Source of the DNA: CATOSP01 sp965197545
Lineage (GTDB): Bacteria > Chloroflexota > Dehalococcoidia > Lucifugimonadales > UBA3495
DNA length: 64,000 nucleotides
Assembly: GCA_965197545.1 (NCBI GenBank)
Contig: CBDANJ010000008.1
Span: forward strand, 434,001 to 498,000
Direction of reading: 5' to 3'
Shown here: positions 19,530 through 27,750 of the stretch, piece by piece
Position numbering within the stretch: position 1 is the first letter of the stretch
Layout of the letters: the number at the start of each line of letters is the position of its first letter
Notes under the pieces: generated by a model
What the model was told of the DNA's origin: nothing
Seen by the model: only the letters and a program-made list of their open reading frames with translations
Database searches by the model: none
Position numbers and translations under genes: made by a program

Positions 19530-20222
19530 TCAGCTGATTCCATGCGCAAGGAACAGGTTGCCGCCCATCGTGACAACCGCGGCCGCGATGAACGCCGTCA
19601 CCTCCCCGATGAACAGCGTGAAGACTAGCTTGGCGAGCCCGCGTCTCGGTTCCTGCCGGCCGGGACCGGCGCTGACCGGGACAAGGACGGCCAGGACGGC
19701 GGTTGCGGCGATGGCCACGTAGAGGGTTGCCCCCAGGGCGGCGAGCCCGGCGGGAGCCAGTTCGAAGAGGGTGGTAAAGCCGCTGCCGCCCGGCGGCGTG
19801 AGGTCCGGAAGGTCCGCCATCAGGACTGCTATGCCGAGCCAGCCGGTGGCTATGGCTGCGGTCCACCAGGTCACGACAACCCAGTGCCGGTCCCAAGGCG
19901 TCGGAATCCCAGTCCAGGTCAAGTCGGCGGAATCCGGAGCGAGCCTAGACCGGGTCCAGCAGAGGGCGGCCCAGACGATAAAGACGGGCGGCAGGGTGAT
20001 GACCGTGCCGTAGACGGAGAAAGCGGCGCCGTACCCGGCGCGGTCCGAGAGGAAGGCGGCGGCGGCAATGACGAAGAAGAATCCGCCCACCGTCAGCCCG
20101 CCCAGAGCCGCAGTACTCAGGGGGAGCAGGCAGAACAGGAGACCGGGGCTGGCGCGGCCTCCGGCAGGCCCGGGCGCGGGAGAGGCTTCGGTAAACGAGC
20201 GCTGGGTTTGTTCGGTTGACAT
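19530..20222 (-). CDS. Multi-pass membrane protein, unknown function
   Basis: A 230-residue protein from the ATG at 20222, preceded by ACGAGGTGACAAA. After a hydrophilic 25-residue amino terminus there are about six hydrophobic segments (for example LLFCLLPLSTAALGGLTVGG, GTVITLPPVFIVWAALCW, TAAIATGWLGIAVLMA and FIAAAVVTMGGNLFLAHG). No transporter signature was recognised. It stands alone between IS relics and is not obviously part of an operon. Confidence 0.6.
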   Translation of the reverse strand: MSTEQTQRSFTEASPAPGPAGGRASPGLLFCLLPLSTAALGGLTVGGFFFVIAAAAFLSDRAGYGAAFSVYGTVITLPPVFIVWAALCWTRSRLAPDSADLTWTGIPTPWDRHWVVVTWWTAAIATGWLGIAVLMADLPDLTPPGGSGFTTLFELAPAGLAALGATLYVAIAATAVLAVLVPVSAGPGRQEPRRGLAKLVFTLFIGEVTAFIAAAVVTMGGNLFLAHGIS

Positions 20223-20441
20223 TTTGTCACCTCGTTGTTTGGTGTTGCCGCGGGCTCCGGGATGGGCTGGCTCATCTCGGCGGGGACGGCCCGCTCGCGG
20301 CGAGAGATACGGGCCGCCACGGACTTCTGCGGCGGCCTCTTATGACGGCTTGCATGGTACGGTCAGAGATGCTTTGATGTTGTCGGTCACGCTCCCCGGC
20401 GAGACCCTGCCCTTACCGCCGGTACAAGGAGTCGAGCCGAC

Positions 20442-20886
20442 ATGCCCAGGGGAGACGCGGCAAGGATTCGCGCCCACGTCGTCGAATTGGCCGACGCCGC
20501 CCGCGGCGCGGGCGAAACCGGGATAACCGTACGTGCCGGAGACGTACGCGAGGCCTTGGAGCTGGACTACAGGAACGCCGTCATCGACATATGCCAGGTC
20601 GGGGACCCGCATATTCCAAAGCGCGGCCGGGGTGGAACTGGTGGCGCGGCACGGGCCCAGTCAGGGCCTGGACTCGGTTTTCGAGTTCAGGCTCCTCGGA
20701 GGCAGGGCATTGCCCCGGACGGCGGAGGCGGTTTCGCCCCTGCGGGGGGCCCCGGAAGACTGTCGGCGGGCCGGAGCCGAAGGCGCTGGCCCTTCCCGGC
20801 GGGGGCCTCTGTCTACCGTGGACCGGGCGGTTCGCCGGGTGTTGAGGCGGGTCGGGACTCTGCTCGGACGGACCGTTCGAACGTAA
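20442..20886 (+). pseudogene. Small hypothetical gene, frameshifted
   Basis: The ATG at 20442 follows AAGGAGTCGAGCCGAC. The first frame encodes MPRGDAARIRAHVVELADAA, then EALELDYRNAVIDICQV. The expected continuation, AAGVELVARHGPSQGLDSVF then EFRLL, lies one base out of frame from about 20600. Together they resemble a small protein of about 85 residues seen in Chloroflexota-type genomes (family not named). The carboxy-terminal extension to 20886 is low-complexity. One inserted base near 20600 would explain the break. Confidence 0.5.
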
Positions 20887-20929
20887 CCAACTCCCCGGTG
20901 TCCGGGGGGGGGCCTGGCGGTCTCCGCTG

Positions 20930-21415
20930 GGAGGCGGTACGTCGAGGGGGAGGTCTATCCCTACCTGTTGAGGAACACCAGGATCACCCGGCCGAACCAG
21001 ATGTGGGCCGCCGACATCACCTACCTGCCCATGGCCCGGGGATTCCTCTACCTGGTGGTTGTCATGGATTGGCACAGCCGCTACGTGGTGGCTACACTCT
21101 GGAAGTCGGTTTTCGCGTCGGCTCTGACTGAAGCGCTGGACCGTGGAAGGCCGGATTTATTCAACACCGGCCAAGGGAGCTAGTTGACCAGCCGGGAGTT
21201 CACACAGGTTCGGCTCTACAATGACCTGATATCTCATCAGGCCTTGGGCTACCGGACCCCGGCCGAGGTATTCCACGGGGATCCGACAGTCCGGGAGGAA
21301 GAGTCAAAGGACAGGAGGTGTTCAGACGGATCGCTGTTGGGATCATATGCAGGAGTGACGGGACCTTCACTTAACTCTGCCTTAATTCTGTCCAACTAAC
21401 CGGGTCCACCTCATT
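20930..21415 (+). pseudogene. IS3-family OrfB transposase remnant
   Basis: The visible frame reads VYPYLLRNTRITRPNQMWAA, then DITYLPMARGFLYLVVVMDW, then HSRYVV. This is the rve integrase core of an IS2/IS150-like IS3 element with its first Asp. The second region (ALDRGRPDLFNTGQGS, stop, then SREFTQV) has a premature TAG, and an internal deletion joins it to the tail YNDLISHQALGYRTPAEVFH. The upstream OrfA is absent. Clearly inactive. Confidence 0.85.
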
Positions 21416-21436
21416 CCGCCGTTCTGACCAGTACAG

Positions 21437-22345
21437 ATGACAAACAATCCGAATGATGATCTGCTGAACAGGGTCCAGACGATACGCGTTAACTCGCGGT
21501 ACGGCCGACGCTCCCCTCACAAACCGTTATTGCTGTTACTTTCCATTGGGCGCCATTTCAACGGGCATGGGAGACTAGCAACATTTGGCGATATAGAGAG
21601 AGACCTCAACAGGCTGATCCGCCGATTTGGTCTACCTGACAGCAGAGAGAACGCATATCATCCATTTTGGCATCTGCGCAACGACGGGCTGTGGCAGATT
21701 GACAGACCGGAACTCGTGAGGACGACAACAGCGGGAGGTGCCTACATATCCGACTTGCGAGAACACGACATTCGCGGCGGCCTTGTGCAGGATTTCCTAA
21801 ATGCCCTGGATACGGATCCCGACTTTGCATGGCGCGTAGTTCTGAGCCTCCTAAACGACTACTTTCCGCCATCCTTGCATGAGGACGTACTGAGAGATGT
21901 GGGCTTGGTCGGCAAAGTAGGACCAAGCCAGTTGATTGACACGAAGTCGAGACAAGAGGGACGTGATCGGCGCTTTCGTGAAGTGGTACTCCAAGCTTAC
22001 AAGAGCCGGTGCGCCCTCTGCGAGTTGGATGTGCAGGTCGACGGACAGCCGATCGGGATTGAGGCCGCCCACATCAAATGGCACTCCGCCAGGGGACCGG
22101 CGCAAGTCGAGAATGGAATGACTCTGTGTGTGTTGCACCACAAGTTCTTTGATTCGGGACTGTTCACGGTGTTGTCCGACCTCACTGTCCTAGTGGGAGG
22201 GTTAGCCGTAGGGGACAGTGTGGAGGAATCGCTGACCAAGTACGGGGGATCAGTCCTCCCGGTAATTCCAGACCGTCCTGACCAGCGTCCAGCTCCCAGG
22301 TATCTGGAGTGGCATACACGGGCAGTGTTCAAGACAACGGCATAG
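21437..22345 (+). CDS. ScoMcrA-like phosphorothioate-dependent HNH endonuclease
   Basis: A 302-residue protein from the ATG at 21437. The amino-terminal half (RYGRRSPHKPLLLLLSIGRH, then AYHPFWHLRNDGLWQ, then LLNDYFP, then DVGL) matches the sulfur-binding domain of ScoMcrA-type type IV restriction enzymes. The carboxy-terminal half is an HNH nuclease: CALCELDV, then GIEAAHIKW, then NGMTLCVLHHKFFDSGLF. These enzymes cut phosphorothioate-modified DNA and restrict DNA from Dnd-modified hosts. No dnd genes are in the window. Base composition is lower in GC than the neighbours, consistent with recent acquisition. A terminator follows at 22459. Confidence 0.85.
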   Translation: MTNNPNDDLLNRVQTIRVNSRYGRRSPHKPLLLLLSIGRHFNGHGRLATFGDIERDLNRLIRRFGLPDSRENAYHPFWHLRNDGLWQIDRPELVRTTTAGGAYISDLREHDIRGGLVQDFLNALDTDPDFAWRVVLSLLNDYFPPSLHEDVLRDVGLVGKVGPSQLIDTKSRQEGRDRRFREVVLQAYKSRCALCELDVQVDGQPIGIEAAHIKWHSARGPAQVENGMTLCVLHHKFFDSGLFTVLSDLTVLVGGLAVGDSVEESLTKYGGSVLPVIPDRPDQRPAPRYLEWHTRAVFKTTA

Positions 22346-22458
22346 GAAGTTCGGGGTTGTCAAGAGTGTCAATGCCCAGCCAAAGAAGGTTCCAGCCAGT
22401 GATGAGGAAGACGGCCTCAGACAAGCCGCCCTCCTGGGTCACTGAGCCGGTTCAAAAG

Positions 22459-22490
22459 GAGGGCCACAGAAGTGGCCCTCTCTCGGTTTT
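22459..22490 (+). terminator. Intrinsic terminator after the HNH endonuclease
   Basis: The stem GAGGGCCAC / GTGGCCCTC with a 4-nt loop is followed by TCTCGGTTTT on the plus strand. On the minus strand the same stem is followed by CTTTTG, so it may work both ways. It lies 110 bp after the stop of the endonuclease. The remaining 22491-22887 holds no supported gene and probably carries the promoter of the following peptide cluster. Confidence 0.7.
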
Positions 22491-22887
22491 CCAGCTTGGG
22501 CGCTGACGCTGCTTGGGCCAGGGGGGTGGCAGGCTCTGGTTCCCATGAGAGACAATTGCAAAACTCTGGTTGATCCCGATTGGCCGGGGCGGGCATAAGG
22601 AGCAACAGGGCGAGGTTGCAATTCAGGAGATACGAGGATTGTAATTGGAGCGATGGAATCGCAGGGGGTTGTTGTGGTCCGAGTTTCGACCGGTACCATT
22701 CATAGACAAGACTGGCAGCGAAGTAGACGGTCATGGGATAGGGACATTGAGGACGGAGGATTGGGAGCTGTTCCCGAACCTAACCGTTGCTGAGGAGGCC
22801 GACCGTACGCCTTGCCAGATGACGCCTGCTGAGGCAATAGTAAGACTATCTTTCCCAATATCCGACAATAGGATGAAGGAGGAAGCA

Positions 22888-23124
22888 ATGACACAACTGA
22901 ATGATCACGAGAAAGGACATGTTCAGCCGGTCTCGTTTCACGGAGACACGCCTTTCCTAGCAATGTTCGCAGAGCGCCGCGACAACTGGACCCTTATCGG
23001 GAGCTATGACGAAGGTTCCGATGTCTGGGTAGCGGACGGCCAACCTCTCGTAACCAGCCACAATGTGGCCTTGGAAACAGTAACCTTCACAAGATCCGGT
23101 GGAGAATCTCAGGACCGGGACTGA
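22888..23124 (+). CDS. Candidate graspetide precursor peptide (78 aa)
   Basis: The ATG at 22888 is five bases after AAGGAGGAA, the best ribosome site in the cluster. The peptide has a short charged leader then TPFLAMFAERRD, which resembles the PFFARFLE helix by which microviridin-type precursors are recognised by ATP-grasp ligases. Downstream are Ser/Thr plus Asp/Glu-rich stretches (GSYDEGSD and TRSGGESQDRD) that could be joined by side-chain ester or amide bonds. It lies 208 bp before the ATP-grasp gene. The match is by eye; a small soluble protein unrelated to a RiPP is also possible. Confidence 0.5.
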   Translation: MTQLNDHEKGHVQPVSFHGDTPFLAMFAERRDNWTLIGSYDEGSDVWVADGQPLVTSHNVALETVTFTRSGGESQDRD

Positions 23125-23170
23125 TCGCATTCTGGTATCAACAACCTCATTTGGTACAGCTCAGTTAGGC

Positions 23171-23299
23171 ATGAACCGTAGTAAGTACCCATTTCAGTTT
23201 GGTGCAATGATCAGTGTGGAGAACCTTGCAGCCATAGGGGCATTTTGTAGTGAACCATCCGAACCCATACCAAGGTTCACACTCGCCGTTGAATCCTGA
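23171..23299 (+). CDS. Second candidate RiPP precursor (42 aa)
   Basis: From the ATG at 23171: MNRSKYPFQFGAMISVENLA, ending PIPRFTLAVES. It lies 32 bp before the ATP-grasp gene on the same strand. The YPFQFGAM segment is loosely like the PFGLR-type leader motif of ATP-grasp-modified peptides (GRASP_targ). The tail has Thr/Ser and Glu residues that could serve as macrocyclisation partners. The ribosome site is weak. Its position directly before the ligase is the best argument that it is a precursor. Confidence 0.45.
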   Translation: MNRSKYPFQFGAMISVENLAAIGAFCSEPSEPIPRFTLAVES

Positions 23300-23331
23300 G
23301 AGTCGCGTAACCGGGATCCGAAGGGGAAACT

Positions 23332-24312
23332 GTGAGTACTAGCGGGATCGTCCTTATAGTGACGAACAAGACAGACATTACAGCAGACTTAGTCGTTCTG
23401 GAGTTTCAACGGCGAGGTACACCGTATGCCAGGTTCAACACTGAGGACTTCCCTCAGAGAGTGCAAATATCATGGATGTTGGGCACACACGGCGCTGATG
23501 GTTACATTCGCCTTCCGCACAGCGAGTTATCTCTACGAGAGGTGATAAGCGTTTGGTACCGCAGACCCATGGCCCCAGATATAGCTGAAGCAGTGCGATA
23601 CCCCTTCAAAGAGTTCGCACATCGAGAATCGCAAGAGGCGCTGTCAGGACTCTGGAGAACCATGGATTGCTTCTGGATGAGTTGCCCAGATGCAATCAAC
23701 TCCGCAAGTTACAAACCTAGACAACTTAAACTTGCTAATGCTCTCGGGTTCAATGTGCCGAAAACACTAATCTCGAATTCTCCAGAAGTTGTCGAGAGGT
23801 TTCAGGTCGAATGCGGCCAGGTAATAGCTAAACCATTGTTCTCTGGAGACATCCAGTGGGAGGACGAGAGAAGAGTTGTTTTCACAACGCCGGTAACTCA
23901 CAACGACCTCTCCGCAATTGAAAATATTCGCCTAGCGCCGACAATCTTCCAAGAGTACGTCCGCAAGGAACTGGAACTGAGAGTGACGGTAATAGGAAAC
24001 AAGGTACTTGCAGCTTCAATTAACTCTCAAGAAGTCAATGATGCTTTACATGATTGGAGGAGAGCATCGCCCGGTTCGCTTTGCTTTCGGTCCTACAAAC
24101 TGCCGACATCCGTGTCGGATAAATGCGTACGGCTGGTAGCCACACTTGGGCTTACCTTTGGCACCATTGATATGGTGAAGACCCCAGAAGGGAATTACGT
24201 ATTCCTCGAGCTCAATCCGAATGGACAATGGGGCTGGCTGGAGACTCCTACTGGAGACCCCTATACAACAACGATAGCCACTCTGCTTGAGCGCGGTAAG
24301 GTGCTGTGGTGA
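23332..24312 (+). CDS. MvdC/MvdD-type ATP-grasp peptide ligase
   Basis: A 326-residue protein starting at GTG 23332 after GAAGGGGAAACT. Features of the graspetide (omega-ester peptide) ligases are present: an amino-terminal pre-ATP-grasp domain (RRGTPYARFNTEDFPQRVQI), the SVWYRRP segment, YKPRQLKLANALGFNVPKTL, VIAKPLFSG (ATP-binding Lys), IFQEYVRKELELRVTVIGNK, and the metal-binding FLELNPNGQWGWLE end. These enzymes form ester or amide crosslinks between side chains of a precursor peptide. It is followed by a membrane protein with a 4-bp overlap (GTGA). The cluster is AT-richer than its surroundings. No acetyltransferase or ABC exporter is adjacent. Confidence 0.85.
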   Translation: MSTSGIVLIVTNKTDITADLVVLEFQRRGTPYARFNTEDFPQRVQISWMLGTHGADGYIRLPHSELSLREVISVWYRRPMAPDIAEAVRYPFKEFAHRESQEALSGLWRTMDCFWMSCPDAINSASYKPRQLKLANALGFNVPKTLISNSPEVVERFQVECGQVIAKPLFSGDIQWEDERRVVFTTPVTHNDLSAIENIRLAPTIFQEYVRKELELRVTVIGNKVLAASINSQEVNDALHDWRRASPGSLCFRSYKLPTSVSDKCVRLVATLGLTFGTIDMVKTPEGNYVFLELNPNGQWGWLETPTGDPYTTTIATLLERGKVLW

Positions 24313-24881
24313 AGGAGGAGCTATATCCAGATATCCCGAAGAAATCGGCGGAATTGGTCTCGCGATTAGCGAGCAACAACCCTCGTCACGTTGATTTCAG
24401 CATTGAATACGTCAGGACTTTGTTCAAAGATGAACTGGACCGAAGCACCGAGGTCGAGCGGAAGGCCGCCCTGCTGGTTGGGGCAGGTGGCGTAGCCGCC
24501 GTCATATTCACCGCACTTGGTGGTTTCCTGCTTGACTTCCCGACTATGTTACCGGGATGGCCGCGGTATATTCTTGTGGGACTCGTCATCGCCCTCGCAA
24601 TCACCTTCTCCTTGACGATATTCTTTTCGCTGAAAGTGCTGTGGGTAGGCCAAACGTCCTACCCTGGAGCATTGCCTCTGTTCGAGGGACAGAATCTGGA
24701 CACCATTCAATATAAGAAACTTCACATCGCCGATCTCTTCATTGCATACTCAAACAATGTTCCTGAGACTAATAGGAAGGTAAACAATCTTGCGTTAGGC
24801 CAGAAGTGCTTTCTAGTGTCACTGGCTATCCTTTTGGTGACAGGCGGCTTCATGGCAGTAATCTCATTGCTGCTGGACTAG
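24309..24881 (+). CDS. Three-helix membrane protein coupled to the ATP-grasp gene
   Basis: The start is taken as GTG 24309 overlapping the previous TGA; GTG 24306 is also possible. About 190 residues. A soluble helical amino terminus (VRTLFKDELDRSTEVERKAA) is followed by a hydrophobic segment around residues 60-80 (LLVGAGGVAAVIFTALGG), another at 85-115 (YILVGLVIALAITFSLTIFF) and a last one near the carboxy terminus (CFLVSLAILLVTGGFMAVIS). No transporter motif. The translational overlap implies a shared job with the ligase, such as export, immunity or a membrane effector; none can be chosen from sequence. Confidence 0.65.
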   Translation: MKEELYPDIPKKSAELVSRLASNNPRHVDFSIEYVRTLFKDELDRSTEVERKAALLVGAGGVAAVIFTALGGFLLDFPTMLPGWPRYILVGLVIALAITFSLTIFFSLKVLWVGQTSYPGALPLFEGQNLDTIQYKKLHIADLFIAYSNNVPETNRKVNNLALGQKCFLVSLAILLVTGGFMAVISLLLD

Positions 24882-24884
24882 TAC

Positions 24885-26007
24885 TCAATCAACCTTGGAA
24901 TCAACGGGATAGAGGCGGTGCAGTTTGGTTCGGGCGTCATGGGTGTTGAAGCGCCAGTTGATGGTGGCTTGGGCGGTGTTGCGCTCCGTAACCAGGGCCT
25001 GGACCTCCCGCCCGATAGCTTCCTCGTCGGGGAGCCGCTGTCTGAGGCAGGAGCGGGACAGTACACTGAACTCGATTTCCGCCATATTCAACCAACTCCC
25101 GTGCTTGGGGGTATAGTGGAACTCCAGCCGTTTGGCAATCCGCCGGGCCTCCGCTGCCGGGAACGCCTCGTACAGCGACGCCATGCGGGAGTGTTCAGGT
25201 TGTCCAGGACGACCCGGACCACCTCGACCACCGGATAGGCCTCGTCCACCAGCCATCGCATCTGTTGGGCAAAGTCCTCCATCGTGCGCCGTTGGGTCAC
25301 CGCCACGTGACGCCAGCCCGCCAGCGGCTCACAGGTCAGGAACAGGTTGCGGACGCCCTCGCGCCGATACTCGTAGTCCTGCCGCAGCGGAATTCCGGGC
25401 CGGGGCGGCAGAGATGGCCGCGTCTGGGCCAACAACTGGGTGGAGGTCTCGTCAAAGCAGACCACTGGCCTTCGCGGGTCATAGGGTTCCTCGTATAGGT
25501 CCAGCACTTCCTCCATGTGCGCCACGAAGTCGGCGCTCACCTTGGGGATGCACCACTCTTTCTTCTGCCACGGCTTGAGAGCGTTTTTTTGAGACGCTGG
25601 CGCACCCCTTCGTGGGGCATGGAGGACGCCAACCCCAACTCGACTACCTTGCCAGCCAACAGGCGCAGGGTCCAGTGGTCATGCCCCTCCGGCGCTGGGC
25701 TGCAGGCCAGCGCAACCAGGTGAGCCTCACGCCGGTCGTCCAACTTTCGGTACCGGTGGGCTTGGGTGCGCTCCCATAGGGCCCCTTCCAACCCATCCTC
25801 GACAAACCGCCGCTTGATCCGGTACACCGTGCCCTTCGCCACATCGAGAGCTTCGGCCACCTGGGGAGCCGGCCAACCGTCGCCGGTCTTGAGCAGAATC
25901 CGCGCCCGGATGGTCATCCGAGCTGGGCTCTTCCCGCCGCGTACCAGGCGTTGGAGCTTTTCCCGTTCTTCCGAAGTCAGCCGGACTGCGTATTTTTCCC
26001 TGACCAT
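24885..26007 (-). pseudogene. IS630-family transposase (second type), two frame breaks
   Basis: The start is taken as the ATG at 26007 (MVREKYAVRLTSEEREKLQR). The HTH half (ARILLKTGDGWPAPQVAEAL, then IKRRFVEDGLEGAL) is in the first frame. At the A7 run on the minus strand (25586-25592) the frame must slip by -1 to continue as KVSADFVAHMEEVLDLYEEP, then RPVVCFDET, then AQQMRWLVDEAYPVVEVVRV. Slippage at A AAA AAA C is a known mode in IS630 elements, so this break may be programmed. A second break near 25190-25205 (DNLNT, then HSRMASLYEAFP) is a true indel before the last part (YTPKHGSWLNMAEIEFSVLS). Probably inactive. It is distinct from the 53802 family. Confidence 0.85.
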
Positions 26008-26111
26008 CACCGCCACCCCCATCAACACTGTTTGCCCACCAGCATAGCGCGATCGGTCACACCCTCACATCACCATCTAAAACAAGTTTGACTCCCGACT
26101 AACACGGTTTT

Positions 26112-27470
26112 TCAGGCGACGGCCGCTGGTGTGTTGAGGGGCACCAGCTGGTAGCCCAATTGGGCGGCTCGACGCTGGGCGGTGCGCAATGCCCGCTGCT
26201 GATACTGACGTTCGTAGTATTCGGCGCCAGCGTCCACGTACTGTTGGCCGTATCGGAGCATGGCGTAGATGAGCCTGGCCAGCTTGTGCGCTGTCGCCGT
26301 GATGGCCTTGGGCGCTCCCAGGTGGGCTTTCTTTCGGCGCAGGAAGGCGCCCAGGGCGCTGCCGGAGCGGTGCAGCGCGTTGGCCGCCAGACGCAATGCC
26401 GCCGCGGCCCGGTTGGCGCTGGGTTTGGTCTTTGAGCTGATGACCCTGCCGCCGGTGATGCGGTTGTTGGGGCTCAGCCCCAGCCAGGATGCGAAGTGCT
26501 TGGCGCTGGGCCATTTCGTCATGTCGGCGCCGACTTCGCTGATCACCTTCAGGGCCGTGAAACCGTCCACGCCGTCGATCCGGGTCAGGTCCACCCCCGT
26601 CATCCGGTACAGTTGGCCCTGGACATCAAAGCGGGGCGCGTTTCCCTGATTGCGCTTTTTGCCGTTGGAAGCCGGAGACTCACCGTCGCTGCTGTCTTCG
26701 AACCGCTCCAACTGGGCTTCAATCTCCCGGTCGCACTCGGTGATCTTACCCTGATACACCCGGTACAGTTCCAGGGCCTGGGTCAGTTCGAAGATGTGTT
26801 CCTCCCGCCAGTGCCCCTGTAGCGACTTGGCGATGGTCGCCTCGTCGGCCTTGGTCCTGGGATCGCGCAGTCGCGCCAGCTTCCGCGGGTCCCTTTCCCC
26901 GCCCGCGATGGCCTCCATGATGTCCATGCCCGTCTTGCCCGTGATGTCTCTGATCACGTGTTGCAACTTTACGTTCATCTGGGTCAGCGCTTTCTGCATA
27001 TGCTGGACGTGATGAGAGGCGTACTCCACCAGCATGGCCCGCTGCCGCAGGTAGCTGCGCAGGCGCCGTATGTCCCCGCCGGGACGGAAGGCTCCCGACA
27101 GCAGGCCGTAGGTGTGCAACTGCTGCAGCCACTGGCAGTCCCGCACGTCGGTCTTGCGCCCGGGCACGTTCTTGATGCGCCGCGGGTCCACCAGCATCAC
27201 CTCGAAACCCCGCTCCTCCAGCACCGCAAACAGGGGTATCCAGTACACTCCCGTCGACTCCATGACCACGGTCTCCACACCGCACTCCGCCAGCCAGTCT
27301 GCCAGACGGTACAGGTCCGCCGTGAAAGCCTCATACTCACGCACTGGCTGCTCCGCGCGGTCGGCGGGAACCGCCACGAAATGGCTGCTGGCCCCCACGT
27401 CAATGCCCGCCGCGTTCAGGTTCAGCTGGGACAGTTCCGACGGTTTTGCCCTGCTCTGGCGCGTGCTCAT
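26112..27470 (-). CDS. IS110-family transposase, copy 1
   Basis: The chosen start is the ATG at 27470, spaced from GGAGGGA; the frame stays open upstream, but that part is the element's leader RNA region. About 452 residues. The amino-terminal DEDD/RuvC-like domain (AAGIDVGASSHFVAVP, VVMESTGVYWIPLF, VDPRRIKNVPGRKTDVRDCQ) and carboxy-terminal Transposase_20 domain (MTGVDLTRIDGVDGFTALKV, FASWLGLSPNNRITGGRV) are complete. IS110 enzymes are guided to donor and target by an element-encoded bridge RNA. Nucleotide identity with copy 2 is nearly complete from about 26260 to 27480. The copies are head to tail, with copy 1 right-end DNA near 26060-26111. Confidence 0.92.
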   Translation of the reverse strand: MSTRQSRAKPSELSQLNLNAAGIDVGASSHFVAVPADRAEQPVREYEAFTADLYRLADWLAECGVETVVMESTGVYWIPLFAVLEERGFEVMLVDPRRIKNVPGRKTDVRDCQWLQQLHTYGLLSGAFRPGGDIRRLRSYLRQRAMLVEYASHHVQHMQKALTQMNVKLQHVIRDITGKTGMDIMEAIAGGERDPRKLARLRDPRTKADEATIAKSLQGHWREEHIFELTQALELYRVYQGKITECDREIEAQLERFEDSSDGESPASNGKKRNQGNAPRFDVQGQLYRMTGVDLTRIDGVDGFTALKVISEVGADMTKWPSAKHFASWLGLSPNNRITGGRVISSKTKPSANRAAAALRLAANALHRSGSALGAFLRRKKAHLGAPKAITATAHKLARLIYAMLRYGQQYVDAGAEYYERQYQQRALRTAQRRAAQLGYQLVPLNTPAAVA

Positions 27471-27473
27471 CAT

Positions 27474-27728
27474 TCCCTCCACGATTATCGTGTAGGCGTG
27501 TCGCCGGAGGGAGTCGCTGACAACGTACAGTCTCCCGAACGGGATCGCCTCTGGTGGGGCGTCACCAATGATGCAGTCGTAAGGCTCCCGGACCATCCTA
27601 TGGATCGGGCAATACGCACCAGTGTCTGCTCGGTCTTCGTCCCGACGACACGCCTCGTCAAGAGCATACATCCTTGGGCCAGCTCACCAGTTAGTCGCCT
27701 CTGCACAGGCCGGATACGGGCATAATTC
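27474..27728 (-). ncRNA. Candidate IS110 bridge RNA region, copy 1
   Basis: About 255 nt between the element's left tip and the transposase start. Aligned by eye with the leaders of copies 2 and 3, blocks such as GGCGACTAACTGG, TACGACTGCATCATTGGTGA and CTCCCTCCGGCGACACG are invariant, while three internal segments vary. That pattern fits a structured guide RNA with target- and donor-binding loops better than a protein, even though the frame remains open. Exact RNA ends cannot be defined from sequence alone. Confidence 0.55.
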
Positions 27729-27750
27729 TGCTATGGACTAACCGAAATTG

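Noticed and set aside
27471..27671. Amino-terminal extension of the IS110 transposase frame (present in all three copies)
   Set aside because: The extension varies in blocks like an RNA leader, and a good ribosome site precedes the internal ATG-ATG, so it was treated as non-coding.
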